The position numbers and the translations under genes were made by a program. This document shows, in pieces, positions 7,884 through 15,426 of a stretch of DNA of 52,667 nt. Every line of letters starts with the position of its first letter. The stretch's first letter is position 1. The DNA is from Methylobacterium sp. (GTDB taxonomy: Bacteria; Pseudomonadota; Alphaproteobacteria; Rhizobiales; Beijerinckiaceae), in NCBI GenBank assembly GCA_013823325.1, contig PNLY01000032.1, positions 1 through 52,667 of the forward strand, given 5' to 3'. The notes beneath the pieces were generated by a model that saw only the letters and a list, made by a program, of their open reading frames with translations, had not been told where the DNA came from and ran no database searches.

Positions 7884-8068
7884 AGCGCGTTCCACGAAAA
7901 CAAGGTGGCCGGCCGACGGCGGGGCTGAGGAGGCCAGGATCCCGTCATCGACCGGCCGAGCCCAGCGGTGACCCAGGAGATGCGGCGGAACCTGGGCTTC
8001 CGAAGGGCGTTCCGGACGGCTGCTCGGCAGCCGCTCTCGTGGAAATCACCCTACGCGGAAGGCCCCTC

Positions 8069-8092
8069 GAATCAATCGGAGACGATTGATTC
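8069..8092 (-). terminator. Possible terminator hairpin downstream of pleD
   Basis: GAATCAATC / GATTGATTC, a perfect 9-bp stem with loop GGAGAC, lies about 60 bases beyond the pleD stop. It lacks a T-run on the minus strand, so it may only protect the transcript end. Confidence 0.35.
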
Positions 8093-8150
8093 ACCATTAT
8101 TCATCGAAACTTAACCCTACTTGGCAACCTTACCGCCCCGGCGCTTGCGT

Positions 8151-9527
8151 TCAGGCGGCATTGGCCACGATGACGCGATTGCGGCCGGCGGCCTTGGCCC
8201 GGTAGACCGCCTCGTCGGCCCGCTTCATCATCTCGACCGGCCCGCCATCGCCTGCCCGCCGGCTGGCGACGCCGATCGACACCGTCACCGGGATCGCGCG
8301 CTGCCCGCGCTGGATCTGGAAGGGCTCGCCCTCCACGCGCTGGCGGATGCGCTCCGCGACGGCCTGGGCCGCATCGAGCGCCGTATCCGGCAGTACGACG
8401 ACCATCTCCTCGCCGCCCATGCGCGCCACCAGGTCGATGCCGCGGGTGCAAGCGCGGATCCGGTCGGCGAAGTCGCGCAGCACCTCGTCGCCGGCGTCAT
8501 GCCCCCATGTGTCGTTGACGATCTTGAAACGGTCGACGTCGAGCACCAGCAGCGACAGCGCCCGCGCCCTGAGCGCCGACTCGTCGAACAGGGTCGCAAG
8601 CCGGGTGTCGAGATAGCGGCGGTTATGGAGGCCCGTGAGCTGGTCCATCACCGCCATTTCCATCGAGGACTGCACGCTGTCGCGCAGCCGCTCGGTGAAA
8701 CGCTTGCGGCGGACCAGCGTCCGGGCTCGCGCCAGCAGTTCGTTGCGGTCGATCGGCCGGACCAGGAAGTCGTGCGCGCCGATCTCCAGACCTCGCAGCA
8801 CGCGCGACTTGTCCTCGGCCTCGCCGAGCAGCAGCACGGAGAGATTGCGCGTGCGCTCCAGCGAGCGCAACTGGCTGCAGAGCCTGAGCCCGTCGTAATT
8901 CTGCAGGTCCAGGCTCACCAGCACGATCTCGAAATCGCCCTCGGCGGCGCGGGTGAGCGCGGCCTGCGCATCGGCCTCGGTCTCGATCGAATGGAAGGCC
9001 GATAGCGCCTGCGCGAGGCGCTCGGCGATCAGCGGCCGGTCCTCGATCAGGAGGACACGGCCGTTGAGCCCGGTCTCGGCTGCGGCCGCGGCCAGCGGAT
9101 CGGCAATGCCGAGCTGGCGCGAGGCGAGCGCGCGCTGGCGCAGTTCGTCGGTGACCGATTTCAGGCGGACGAGGCTGCGCACCCGCGCGAACAGCGAGGT
9201 GTCGTCGATCGGCTTGGTCAGGAAGTCGTCGGCGCCGGCATCGAGCCCTTTCAGCCGGTCGCTCGGCTGGTCGAGCGCCGTCACCATCACCACCGGGATA
9301 TGGGCGGTGGTCGCGCTGTTCTTCAGCCGGCGGCAGACCTCGAAGCCGTTCATGCCGGGCATCATCACGTCGAGCAGGACGATGTCCGCCTCGCCGCGCT
9401 CGCAGATCGCCAGTGCATCGATCCCGTTCGTCGCGGTGATGACGTCGAAATACTCCGCGCCAAGCTTGGCTTCGAGCAGCTTCACATTCGCAGGAATGTC
9501 GTCGACGACCAGAACCCGGGCGGACAT
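8151..9527 (-). CDS. pleD: PleD-type diguanylate cyclase response regulator (REC-REC-GGDEF)
   Basis: 458 residues. The first receiver domain (1-125) has acidic residues D9/D10, phosphoacceptor D53 in LLDVMMPG and K105. The second receiver (about 155-275) keeps the fold but has Ser at the phosphoacceptor position (LVSLDLQNYDG, S205), making it an adaptor domain as in Caulobacter PleD. The GGDEF domain (about 290-455) carries GGEEM at 371-375, a conservative variant of GGEEF, and the RGID inhibitory site (362-365) five residues upstream, so product inhibition by c-di-GMP is expected. It makes c-di-GMP upon phosphorylation, controlling polar development and motility. The gene follows divK by 16 bases in one operon. 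Confidence 0.95.
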   Translation of the reverse strand: MSARVLVVDDIPANVKLLEAKLGAEYFDVITATNGIDALAICERGEADIVLLDVMMPGMNGFEVCRRLKNSATTAHIPVVMVTALDQPSDRLKGLDAGADDFLTKPIDDTSLFARVRSLVRLKSVTDELRQRALASRQLGIADPLAAAAAETGLNGRVLLIEDRPLIAERLAQALSAFHSIETEADAQAALTRAAEGDFEIVLVSLDLQNYDGLRLCSQLRSLERTRNLSVLLLGEAEDKSRVLRGLEIGAHDFLVRPIDRNELLARARTLVRRKRFTERLRDSVQSSMEMAVMDQLTGLHNRRYLDTRLATLFDESALRARALSLLVLDVDRFKIVNDTWGHDAGDEVLRDFADRIRACTRGIDLVARMGGEEMVVVLPDTALDAAQAVAERIRQRVEGEPFQIQRGQRAIPVTVSIGVASRRAGDGGPVEMMKRADEAVYRAKAAGRNRVIVANAA

Positions 9528-9543
9528 GGCTCAGCGTTTCCCT

Positions 9544-9915
9544 TCAGGCCATGCCGACATAGGCGCGCACGGTCTCGAGGAACTTGCCCACCGAGATCGG
9601 CTTCGAGATATAGGCCTCGCAGCCGCCCTCGCGGATGCGCTCCTCGTCGCCCTTCATCGCGAAGGCGGTGACCGCGATCACAGGAATCGACTTCAGCGCG
9701 TCGTCCTCCTTGATCCATTTCGTCACCTCCAGCCCGGAGACCTCCGGCAGCTGGATGTCCATCAGGATCAGGTCGGGACGATGCGTGCGCGCCAGCTCGA
9801 TCGCCTCGATGCCGTCGGCCGTCTTGAGGGTCGCATAGCCATGGGCCTCCAACAGGTCGTTGAAGAGCTTCATGTTGAGCTCGTTGTCCTCGACGATCAG
9901 AACCGTCTTCTTCAT
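9544..9915 (-). CDS. divK: Cell-cycle response regulator DivK
   Basis: 123-residue stand-alone receiver domain starting [22 protein letters not shown]. It has D10, phosphoacceptor D53 in [13 protein letters not shown] and K105 in YISKPIS, the DivK hallmarks. DivK is phosphorylated by DivJ/PleC-type kinases and feeds into CckA-CtrA control of asymmetric division. The frame extends ten codons upstream, but ATG 9915 follows GGGGGACAG. The divK-pleD order is conserved across Alphaproteobacteria. A single CtrA half-site-like TTAAC lies at 9991 upstream, too weak to claim CtrA control. Confidence 0.95.
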   Translation of the reverse strand: MKKTVLIVEDNELNMKLFNDLLEAHGYATLKTADGIEAIELARTHRPDLILMDIQLPEVSGLEVTKWIKEDDALKSIPVIAVTAFAMKGDEERIREGGCEAYISKPISVGKFLETVRAYVGMA

Positions 9916-10050
9916 CTGTCCCCCAGTCCGTCCAGTCCCGGTCATCCGATGTCGGATTTCTCAGGCTGTCGGCCGCGTTCAGTGCTAGGTTTAACATGCG
10001 AGCAGTTGACGAAACGCAAACCCGAAACCCGACTCGCCGATCATAGATAG

Positions 10051-10347
10051 ATGGCCATGGCTCACCCGATCACCAGCGAGGAAGCGCAGACCCTTGCGCT
10101 CAAGGCCCTCGCCTTCCTGGCTTCCGAGCCGGAACGCCTGGAACCGTTCCTGGCCGCCACCGGCCTCGGCCCCGCCACCCTGCGCAGCGCCGCGCAGGAG
10201 CCCGGCTTCCTGCTCGGCGTGCTCGACCATCTCTGCGCCAGCGATTCGCTGCTGCTCGAGTTTGCCGGAAATCTCAGCCTGAAGCCCGAAATGGTGGCGC
10301 AGGCGCGCGAAGTCCTGGCCGGCCCGCCCGAAGCCTACGAACCGTGA
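10051..10347 (+). CDS. DUF3572 family protein
   Basis: 98 residues, all-helical and acidic, starting MAMAHPITSEEAQTLALKALAFLASEPERLEPFLAATGL and containing EPGFLLGVLDHLCASDSLLLEFA, typical of DUF3572. Function unknown. It is divergent from divK and coupled to dinB: its TGA overlaps the dinB GTG (GTGA). The conserved link with dinB in this order is the only functional hint. Confidence 0.85.
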   Translation: MAMAHPITSEEAQTLALKALAFLASEPERLEPFLAATGLGPATLRSAAQEPGFLLGVLDHLCASDSLLLEFAGNLSLKPEMVAQAREVLAGPPEAYEP

Positions 10348-11693
10348 CCGGCGCAGCCGACCTCGCCCTCTCCGCCCGGGCGCTCTGCCGCGACTGCCTG
10401 CGCGATCATGACGAGGCGCGCGCGCCGGTGCGCCGCTGCCCATCCTGCGGTTCGCCGCGACTGCTGCGCCATGCCGAGCGCGACAGCCTGCACCTCGCCC
10501 ATATCGATTGCGACGCCTTCTATGCCGCGATCGAGAAGCGCGACGATCCCAGCCTGCTCGACAAGCCGGTGATCATCGGCGGCGGCAAGCGCGGCGTGGT
10601 CTCGACCTGCTGCTACATCGCCCGCATGTCCGGCGTGCGCTCGGCCATGCCGATGTTCCAGGCACTGAAGGCCTGCCCGGAAGCCACCGTGATCAAGCCG
10701 GACATGGCGAAATACGTTGCTGTCGGCCGCCAGGTCCGCAGATTGATGCAGGAGCTGACGCCATTGGTCGAGCCGCTCTCGATCGACGAGGCCTTCCTCG
10801 ATCTCGGCGGAACCGAACGGCTGCACCATGCCAGCCCGGCGCTTACCCTCGCCCGTTTCCAGCGCCGGATCGAGGACGAGATCGGCATCACCATCTCGGT
10901 CGGGCTCTCCTATGCCAAGTTCCTCGCCAAGGTCGCCTCCGACCTGGACAAGCCCCGCGGCTTCTCGATCATCGGCCAGGCCGAGGCTGTTGCCTTCCTG
11001 GCCCAGAAGCCGGTCGGGATGATCCCCGGCATCGGCAAGGCCGGCGCGGCGAAGCTGGCGCAGTCGGGCTTCCGCGTCATCGGCGACCTCGCCAAGGCCG
11101 AGATCGCGACGCTCTACCGCCTCGTCGGCAAGGACGGGCCGCGCCTCAGGAACCTCGCGCTCGGCATCGACCCGCGCAAGGTCACGGTCGAGCACGAGGC
11201 CAAGACTGTCTCCTCCGAGACGACGCTGGATGTCGATCTCGCCCGCTTTGAGGAGCTGGAGCCGATCCTGTGGCGGCTCTGCGAGAGGACCTCGCAGCGA
11301 TTGAAGGCTCAGGAGCTCGCCGGGCGTACCGTTACGCTCAAGCTCAAGACCCACGACTTCCACATCATCACCCGCGCAGCCCGCCTGCCCGAGCCGAGCC
11401 AGCTCGCGGCGCGCTTGTTTTCCGCGGGACGCGACCTGCTCAAGCGCGAATGCACCGGGCCGCGCTACCGGCTGATCGGCATCGGCATGAGCGATTTCTC
11501 CGATCCGGCCGAGGCCGATCGCGGCGATCTCGCCGACCAGCAGACGCCCAGACTGAAAGCGATGGAAAGCGCCCTCGACAAGGTCCGCGCCAAATTCGGC
11601 GATGCCGCGATCGAGAAGGGTCTGTCGCTGCGCGATACGCGCCGTCGCACTACTTCGAGCAGTCGCTCGCCGGAAGCAGATCCAGACGCGTGA
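10344..11693 (+). CDS. dinB: DNA polymerase IV with N-terminal zinc ribbon
   Basis: 449 residues, GTG start overlapping the DUF3572 stop. Y-family polymerase for translesion synthesis. The catalytic carboxylates are in HIDCDAFYA (D55) and SIDEAFLD (D148, E149); PGIGKAGAAKL is the helix-hairpin-helix, and the little-finger region follows (residues about 290-390). Ahead of the polymerase lies an extension of about 48 residues with C15xxC18 and C32xxC35, a zinc ribbon seen in Hyphomicrobiales DinB but absent from E. coli. No beta-clamp motif is obvious in the Ser/Arg-rich tail. The 3' end overlaps convergent eipB by 44 bases. Confidence 0.93.
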   Translation: MTGAADLALSARALCRDCLRDHDEARAPVRRCPSCGSPRLLRHAERDSLHLAHIDCDAFYAAIEKRDDPSLLDKPVIIGGGKRGVVSTCCYIARMSGVRSAMPMFQALKACPEATVIKPDMAKYVAVGRQVRRLMQELTPLVEPLSIDEAFLDLGGTERLHHASPALTLARFQRRIEDEIGITISVGLSYAKFLAKVASDLDKPRGFSIIGQAEAVAFLAQKPVGMIPGIGKAGAAKLAQSGFRVIGDLAKAEIATLYRLVGKDGPRLRNLALGIDPRKVTVEHEAKTVSSETTLDVDLARFEELEPILWRLCERTSQRLKAQELAGRTVTLKLKTHDFHIITRAARLPEPSQLAARLFSAGRDLLKRECTGPRYRLIGIGMSDFSDPAEADRGDLADQQTPRLKAMESALDKVRAKFGDAAIEKGLSLRDTRRRTTSSSRSPEADPDA

Positions 11694-12483
11694 GCGTGCC
11701 GCGCAGGGCGAACGAGCCGTAATCCAGCCGGATCGCGCCAGTGACGCCGTTCTCATAGAGCTCGAAGGACACGGTGTAAGCCGGTGTGCTCTCTCCGGAA
11801 CCGACCTTGAAATAGGAGATCGTCACCGGCCAGCGCGCGAGCTTCGCGAATTCCGGCTTGCGCAGCGGCGCCTCCGCGGCCGGCGTCGTGATCTTGCGGC
11901 CGATCACCGAGAGCGTGTCGTAGACGTCCTTGCCGGAATTGGCGCCATCATAGAGACGGACATTGAGGGTGTTCTTGCCCTCGCGCGCCGCCTGGATCAC
12001 CGCCTTCATCTGCTCGTTCGGGAACATCGCGGCGCTCGGCTCGCGATGCGTCTCGGCCTTGGGCGCGCGCAGCTGCACCTCGTAGCCGGCCTCGCCCTTC
12101 TTCGCCGTGCCGTCGACGATATCGGCCGGCGCGCCGGCAGCCGAGCTTTCGGTCTTGAAGCGATAGCTCTTCGCATCGCCTTCCTCGAAGCTCGTCGTGC
12201 GCGCATCGATCACCCGCGGCCCGCCCTCGCTGGTCAGCTCGGTGACCTGCCGAAACGAGAGCGCATAGCCGTCGCAGGCATCGCCGGAGAAGTCGAAGGC
12301 GATGCGGCCGCGTGCCGTGGTGATGTCGCGCGAGGGCTTGCCGTCATCGAGGACGAGATCATAGACAGCCCGGTGCGGCACCAGAACGACACGCCCCGCC
12401 GAAGCAGGGGCCGGACTCTGCGCCCAGGCTCCCGTCGCCGCCATCACCGCCAGGCCTGCGATCCCGCCGCGATACGTCTTCAT
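11650..12483 (-). CDS. eipB: EipB-family periplasmic envelope integrity protein (DUF1849)
   Basis: 277 residues with a signal peptide (GLAVMAATGAWAQ). The body matches DUF1849/EipB: VPHRAVYDLVL, GRIAFDFSGDACDGYALSFRQVTEL, YDGANSGKDVYDT and a C-terminal ASDCSK. C70 and C275 correspond to the pair that forms the conserved disulfide in Brucella EipB, a beta-spiral periplasmic protein needed for cell-envelope integrity. Length fits the family. Its last 44 bases are antisense to the end of dinB. Confidence 0.88.
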   Translation of the reverse strand: MKTYRGGIAGLAVMAATGAWAQSPAPASAGRVVLVPHRAVYDLVLDDGKPSRDITTARGRIAFDFSGDACDGYALSFRQVTELTSEGGPRVIDARTTSFEEGDAKSYRFKTESSAAGAPADIVDGTAKKGEAGYEVQLRAPKAETHREPSAAMFPNEQMKAVIQAAREGKNTLNVRLYDGANSGKDVYDTLSVIGRKITTPAAEAPLRKPEFAKLARWPVTISYFKVGSGESTPAYTVSFELYENGVTGAIRLDYGSFALRGTLTRLDLLPASDCSK

Positions 12484-12588
12484 GCCGATCCTCGATTCGC
12501 GCTCTTAGCCGGGGCGAACTGCAGCCCTGCAAATCTAGGTGCATCGCGGCAATGGCGCAAACAAGGCGGGCAATGCAGCTTGCGCCCG

Positions 12589-13164
12589 TCACGCCTCGGC
12601 GGAGCAAAGCTCCGCTCGGGCCGCGGCCAGGATCTCGTCCGACAGCGCCGCGTCGTCGACCATGCGGGCAAGGACGAGCGCGCCGACCAAGGTGGCGTAG
12701 CTCGCAATGGCGCTGGTTCTGCGCTCGTCTGCGGTTGCGCCCGGCGTGATGGCGCAGAGACCCTTGATCGCCGCCCGCACACCCTCCGTCGCAGCAAGGC
12801 GCGACGCCTCGCCCTGGCGCGCAGTGTCGCTGCCAAGCGCCGCGACCGGACAGCCATGGCCGGGATCGTCGCGATGCGCCGGTGACAGATAGCGATCGAT
12901 GATCGCCCGCCGCGGCGCTTGCGGCTCAGACGCCCTCGCCTCGGCAGCCGATTGACCGGAGTGGACGAAGGCGCGCCCGAGGGCCTGGGCCGCGAGATCG
13001 TCCTTCGACGAAAAGTGCCCATAGAAGCCGCCATGGGTCAGGCCGACCGCCTTCATCACATCGGCGACGCCGACTCCGTCGAAACCGCGCTCACGGAACA
13101 GCGTCGCTGCCGTGTCGAGAATGCGCTCGCGGTTCTCCGCCATCTGTTCGCGGCTCACCCGCAT
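12589..13164 (-). CDS. TetR/AcrR family transcriptional repressor
   Basis: 191 residues. The N-terminal helix-turn-helix reads ILDTAATLFRERGFDGVGVADVMKAVGLTHGGFYGHFSSKDDL, a textbook TetR DNA-binding domain; the remainder is a ligand-binding helical domain (GCPVAALGSD, a segment shared by many TetR proteins next to oxidoreductases). It is divergent from an SDR gene, with two identical-arm palindromes in the shared promoter region, so it most likely represses the SDR gene and itself. Confidence 0.9.
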   Translation of the reverse strand: MRVSREQMAENRERILDTAATLFRERGFDGVGVADVMKAVGLTHGGFYGHFSSKDDLAAQALGRAFVHSGQSAAEARASEPQAPRRAIIDRYLSPAHRDDPGHGCPVAALGSDTARQGEASRLAATEGVRAAIKGLCAITPGATADERRTSAIASYATLVGALVLARMVDDAALSDEILAAARAELCSAEA

Positions 13165-13210
13165 CGATCGGCTCCTTCGATAATCGTCAATTCAACCCTT
13201 GACTCTTTAT

Positions 13211-13224
13211 ATGATGCTGATCAT
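13211..13224. promoter_or_regulatory. TetR operator candidate 1 (ATGAT-N4-ATCAT)
   Basis: ATGATGCTGATCAT, inverted repeat with 5-bp arms, just downstream of a TTGACT -35-like box at 13199-13204 facing the SDR gene. Binding here would cover the spacer/-10 region. Confidence 0.6.
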
Positions 13225-13236
13225 GTAAATTCAATC

Positions 13237-13250
13237 ATGATAATCATCAT
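13237..13250. promoter_or_regulatory. TetR operator candidate 2 (ATGAT-N4-ATCAT)
   Basis: ATGATAATCATCAT repeats the arms of candidate 1 with a different 4-base centre, 26 bases downstream centre to centre. Two such sites in a 121-base divergent region support cooperative TetR binding. Confidence 0.6.
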
Positions 13251-13285
13251 GAAAAACCAACGCTGAAATCCAACAGGAATTCGAC

Positions 13286-14095
13286 ATGGCAACGCAGCAG
13301 CTCGGCACCGCCCTCATCACCGGCGCCTCCACCGGAATCGGCGCCGTCTACGCCGACAGACTGGCCCACCGCGGCTATGATCTCGTCCTCGTCGCCCGCG
13401 ACGAGGCCCGGCTCACCGCACTGGCCGAGCGCCTTCGGCGCGAGACCGGCCGCAAGGTCGAATGGCTCAAGGCCGATCTGACGGCGAAGGCGGATCTTGC
13501 CGAAGTCGAGCGGCGCCTGCGTGAGGACGAAAGCCTGACCCTGCTCGTCAACAATGCCGGCATGTCGGTCTCCGGCACGCTGGTCGACGGCGACATCGAC
13601 CGCTCCCAGGCCATGATCGAGCTCAACGTCATCGCCCCGACCCGTCTCGCTGCCGCCGCGGCTCGCAATTTCGTGACCCGCAAGCAGGGCACGATCATCA
13701 ATGTCGCCTCGGTGCTGGCGCTCGCGCCGGAGCTGTTCAACGGCAGCTACAGCGGCACCAAGGCCTATGTGCTGAACCTCAGCCTATCCTTGCAGAAGGA
13801 GCTCGAACCGGCCGGCGTCAGGGTCCAGGCGGTGCTTCCCGGCGCCACCCGTACCGAGATCTGGGCCCGGGCCGGCGTCGATGTCGCCGGCTTCCCGCCC
13901 GAAATGATCATGGAGGTCGACGACATGGTCGATGCGGCGCTGGCCGGCTTCGACCAAAACGAGCCCGTCACCATTCCGTCGCTGCCTGACCAAGCCGAAT
14001 TCGAGCGCTACACGGCGGCGCGCTTGGCGCTCGGTCCCAATCTCTCGCGCAACGCGCCGGCCGAGCGCTACCTGGCGAAGCGTTCCGCCGCCTGA
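13286..14095 (+). CDS. SDR family oxidoreductase
   Basis: 269 residues. Classical short-chain dehydrogenase: cofactor loop GASTGIG (13-19), NNAG (89-92) and catalytic S142, Y155 and K159 (YSGTK). Arg-containing VARDEAR after beta-2 suggests NADP(H). The C-terminus PDQAEFERYTAARLALGPNLSRNAPAERY is longer than the core and probably shapes the substrate pocket. A ribosome site (AACAGGAATTCGAC) precedes ATG 13286. It is presumably controlled by the divergent TetR repressor. The substrate is unknown. Confidence 0.88.
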   Translation: MATQQLGTALITGASTGIGAVYADRLAHRGYDLVLVARDEARLTALAERLRRETGRKVEWLKADLTAKADLAEVERRLREDESLTLLVNNAGMSVSGTLVDGDIDRSQAMIELNVIAPTRLAAAAARNFVTRKQGTIINVASVLALAPELFNGSYSGTKAYVLNLSLSLQKELEPAGVRVQAVLPGATRTEIWARAGVDVAGFPPEMIMEVDDMVDAALAGFDQNEPVTIPSLPDQAEFERYTAARLALGPNLSRNAPAERYLAKRSAA

Positions 14096-14203
14096 CCTCA
14101 CCCTGCCCGGCAGGCGCATCGGCCACGCCGCACCGCGCTTGCGGGCCGGCCTGCCATCGGCGATGAAAGGCTCCTGTCCAGCGCAGGCCGGGAGCCTCTC
14201 ATC

Positions 14204-14677
14204 ATGAACGCCATCGACACCAAGCTCGCTGCCCTCGGCATCACCCTGCCCGCCCCGGCCGCGCCGGTCGCTAACTACGTGCCCTATGTCATCACCGGCA
14301 ACCTCCTGATCATCTCCGGCCAGCTCTGCTTCGGCCTCGACGGCAAGCTGTCCGATGCGCACAAGGGCAAGCTCGGCGGCGAGATCTTCAACGAGGCCGG
14401 GCTCGAGGCGGCCAAGCTCTGCGCCATCAACGTGCTCGCCCAGGCCAAGGCGGCGCTTGGCGGCGACCTCGGCCGGATCAAGCGCTGCGTCCGCCTCGGC
14501 GGCTTCATCAACGCCACCCCGCATTTCGCCGCCTTGCCGGCAATCATGAACGGCGCCTCCGACTTCATGGTCGAAGTGCTCGGCGATGCAGGCCGCCATG
14601 CCCGCTCGACCATCGGCGTCGCCAACCTGCCTGCCGACGCCGCCGTCGAGGTCGAAGCCATGTTCGAGATCGCCTGA
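14204..14677 (+). CDS. RidA/YjgF family protein
   Basis: 157 residues. Matches the YjgF/YER057c/UK114 fold: YVPYVITGNLLIISGQL, GGEIFNEAGLEAAKLCAINVLAQAKAALGGDLGRIKRCVRLGGFINATPHF, and VEVEAMFEIA at the C-terminus. Archetypal RidA deaminates reactive enamine/imine intermediates of PLP enzymes; this longer subfamily lacks the classical C-terminal Arg/Glu context, so the activity is uncertain. Its TGA overlaps the next ATG by one base (TGATG). The ribosome site GGGAG lies in the right arm of a 7-bp hairpin (14168-14196). Confidence 0.88.
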   Translation: MNAIDTKLAALGITLPAPAAPVANYVPYVITGNLLIISGQLCFGLDGKLSDAHKGKLGGEIFNEAGLEAAKLCAINVLAQAKAALGGDLGRIKRCVRLGGFINATPHFAALPAIMNGASDFMVEVLGDAGRHARSTIGVANLPADAAVEVEAMFEIA

Positions 14678-15426
14678 TGGCCGCTGAAGCCTGGCTCACC
14701 GCCCGCCCGATCGCGCATCGTGGCCTGCACGATGCCGCCGGCGGCGTGATCGAGAACTCGCTCTCGGCGGCAGCCGGGGCGATCGCCGGTAATTTCGCCA
14801 TCGAATGTGACGTCCAGCTCAGCGCCGACGAGGACGCGGTCGTCTTCCACGACTTCGTCCTCGACCGCCTGACGGCGCAGAGCGGCCGCGTCGACGCCCG
14901 CAAGGCGGCCGATCTGGCGCAGATCGGCCTGAAGGGCGCCAGCGACCGCATCCCGACGCTGACCGGCTTCCTGGAATCGATCGGCGGCCGGACCCCGCTG
15001 GTGATCGAGATCAAGAGCCGCTTCGACGGCGACCTGCGCTTGGCGAAGCGCACCGCGCAGATCCTCGAAGCCCATAAGGGCCAGCCGATCGTGCTGAAAT
15101 CCTTCGATCCGGTGATCGTCGCAGCCCTGCGCGAACTCGCGCCCGGCTTCGCCCGCGGCATCGTCGCGATGAACGAATATGCCTACGCCGACTACGACCA
15201 TCTCTCGGCCTCGCAGAAGCATGCGCTCGCCAACCTCCTGCACTTCGAGGAGAGCCGGCCTGACTTCGTCTCCTGGAAGGTCGCCGACCTGCCGAGCGCC
15301 GCACCGTTCCTGTGCCGCAAGGCGCTGGGCCTGCCGCTGATGAGCTGGACGGTGCGCACGCCGGAGGACCGCGCCCGCGCCGCCGAGCATGCCGACCAGA
15401 TGGTCTTCGAGGGCTTCCTGCCTTGA
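14677..15426 (+). CDS. Glycerophosphodiester phosphodiesterase family protein
   Basis: 249 residues, TIM-barrel GDPD family. Catalytic and metal-binding signatures are IAHRGLHD (HR pair near 13-14), ENS, FAIECDVQLSADEDAVVFHDFVLDRLT and VIEIKS. GDPD enzymes hydrolyse deacylated phospholipid headgroup diesters to glycerol-3-phosphate. No signal peptide is seen, so it is cytoplasmic. It sits between ridA (1-base overlap) and the FemAB-like gene (4-base overlap TTGA), a tight three-gene set. Confidence 0.9.
   Translation: MAAEAWLTARPIAHRGLHDAAGGVIENSLSAAAGAIAGNFAIECDVQLSADEDAVVFHDFVLDRLTAQSGRVDARKAADLAQIGLKGASDRIPTLTGFLESIGGRTPLVIEIKSRFDGDLRLAKRTAQILEAHKGQPIVLKSFDPVIVAALRELAPGFARGIVAMNEYAYADYDHLSASQKHALANLLHFEESRPDFVSWKVADLPSAAPFLCRKALGLPLMSWTVRTPEDRARAAEHADQMVFEGFLP

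Noticed and set aside
9985..10005. CtrA site upstream of divK
   Set aside because: Only one TTAAC half-site is present; the partner half is poor.
9946..10050. LexA box upstream of DUF3572-dinB (GTTC...GTTT at about 9978-9994)
   Set aside because: Spacing and second half do not fit the GTTC-N7-GTTC pattern, so SOS control is not claimed.
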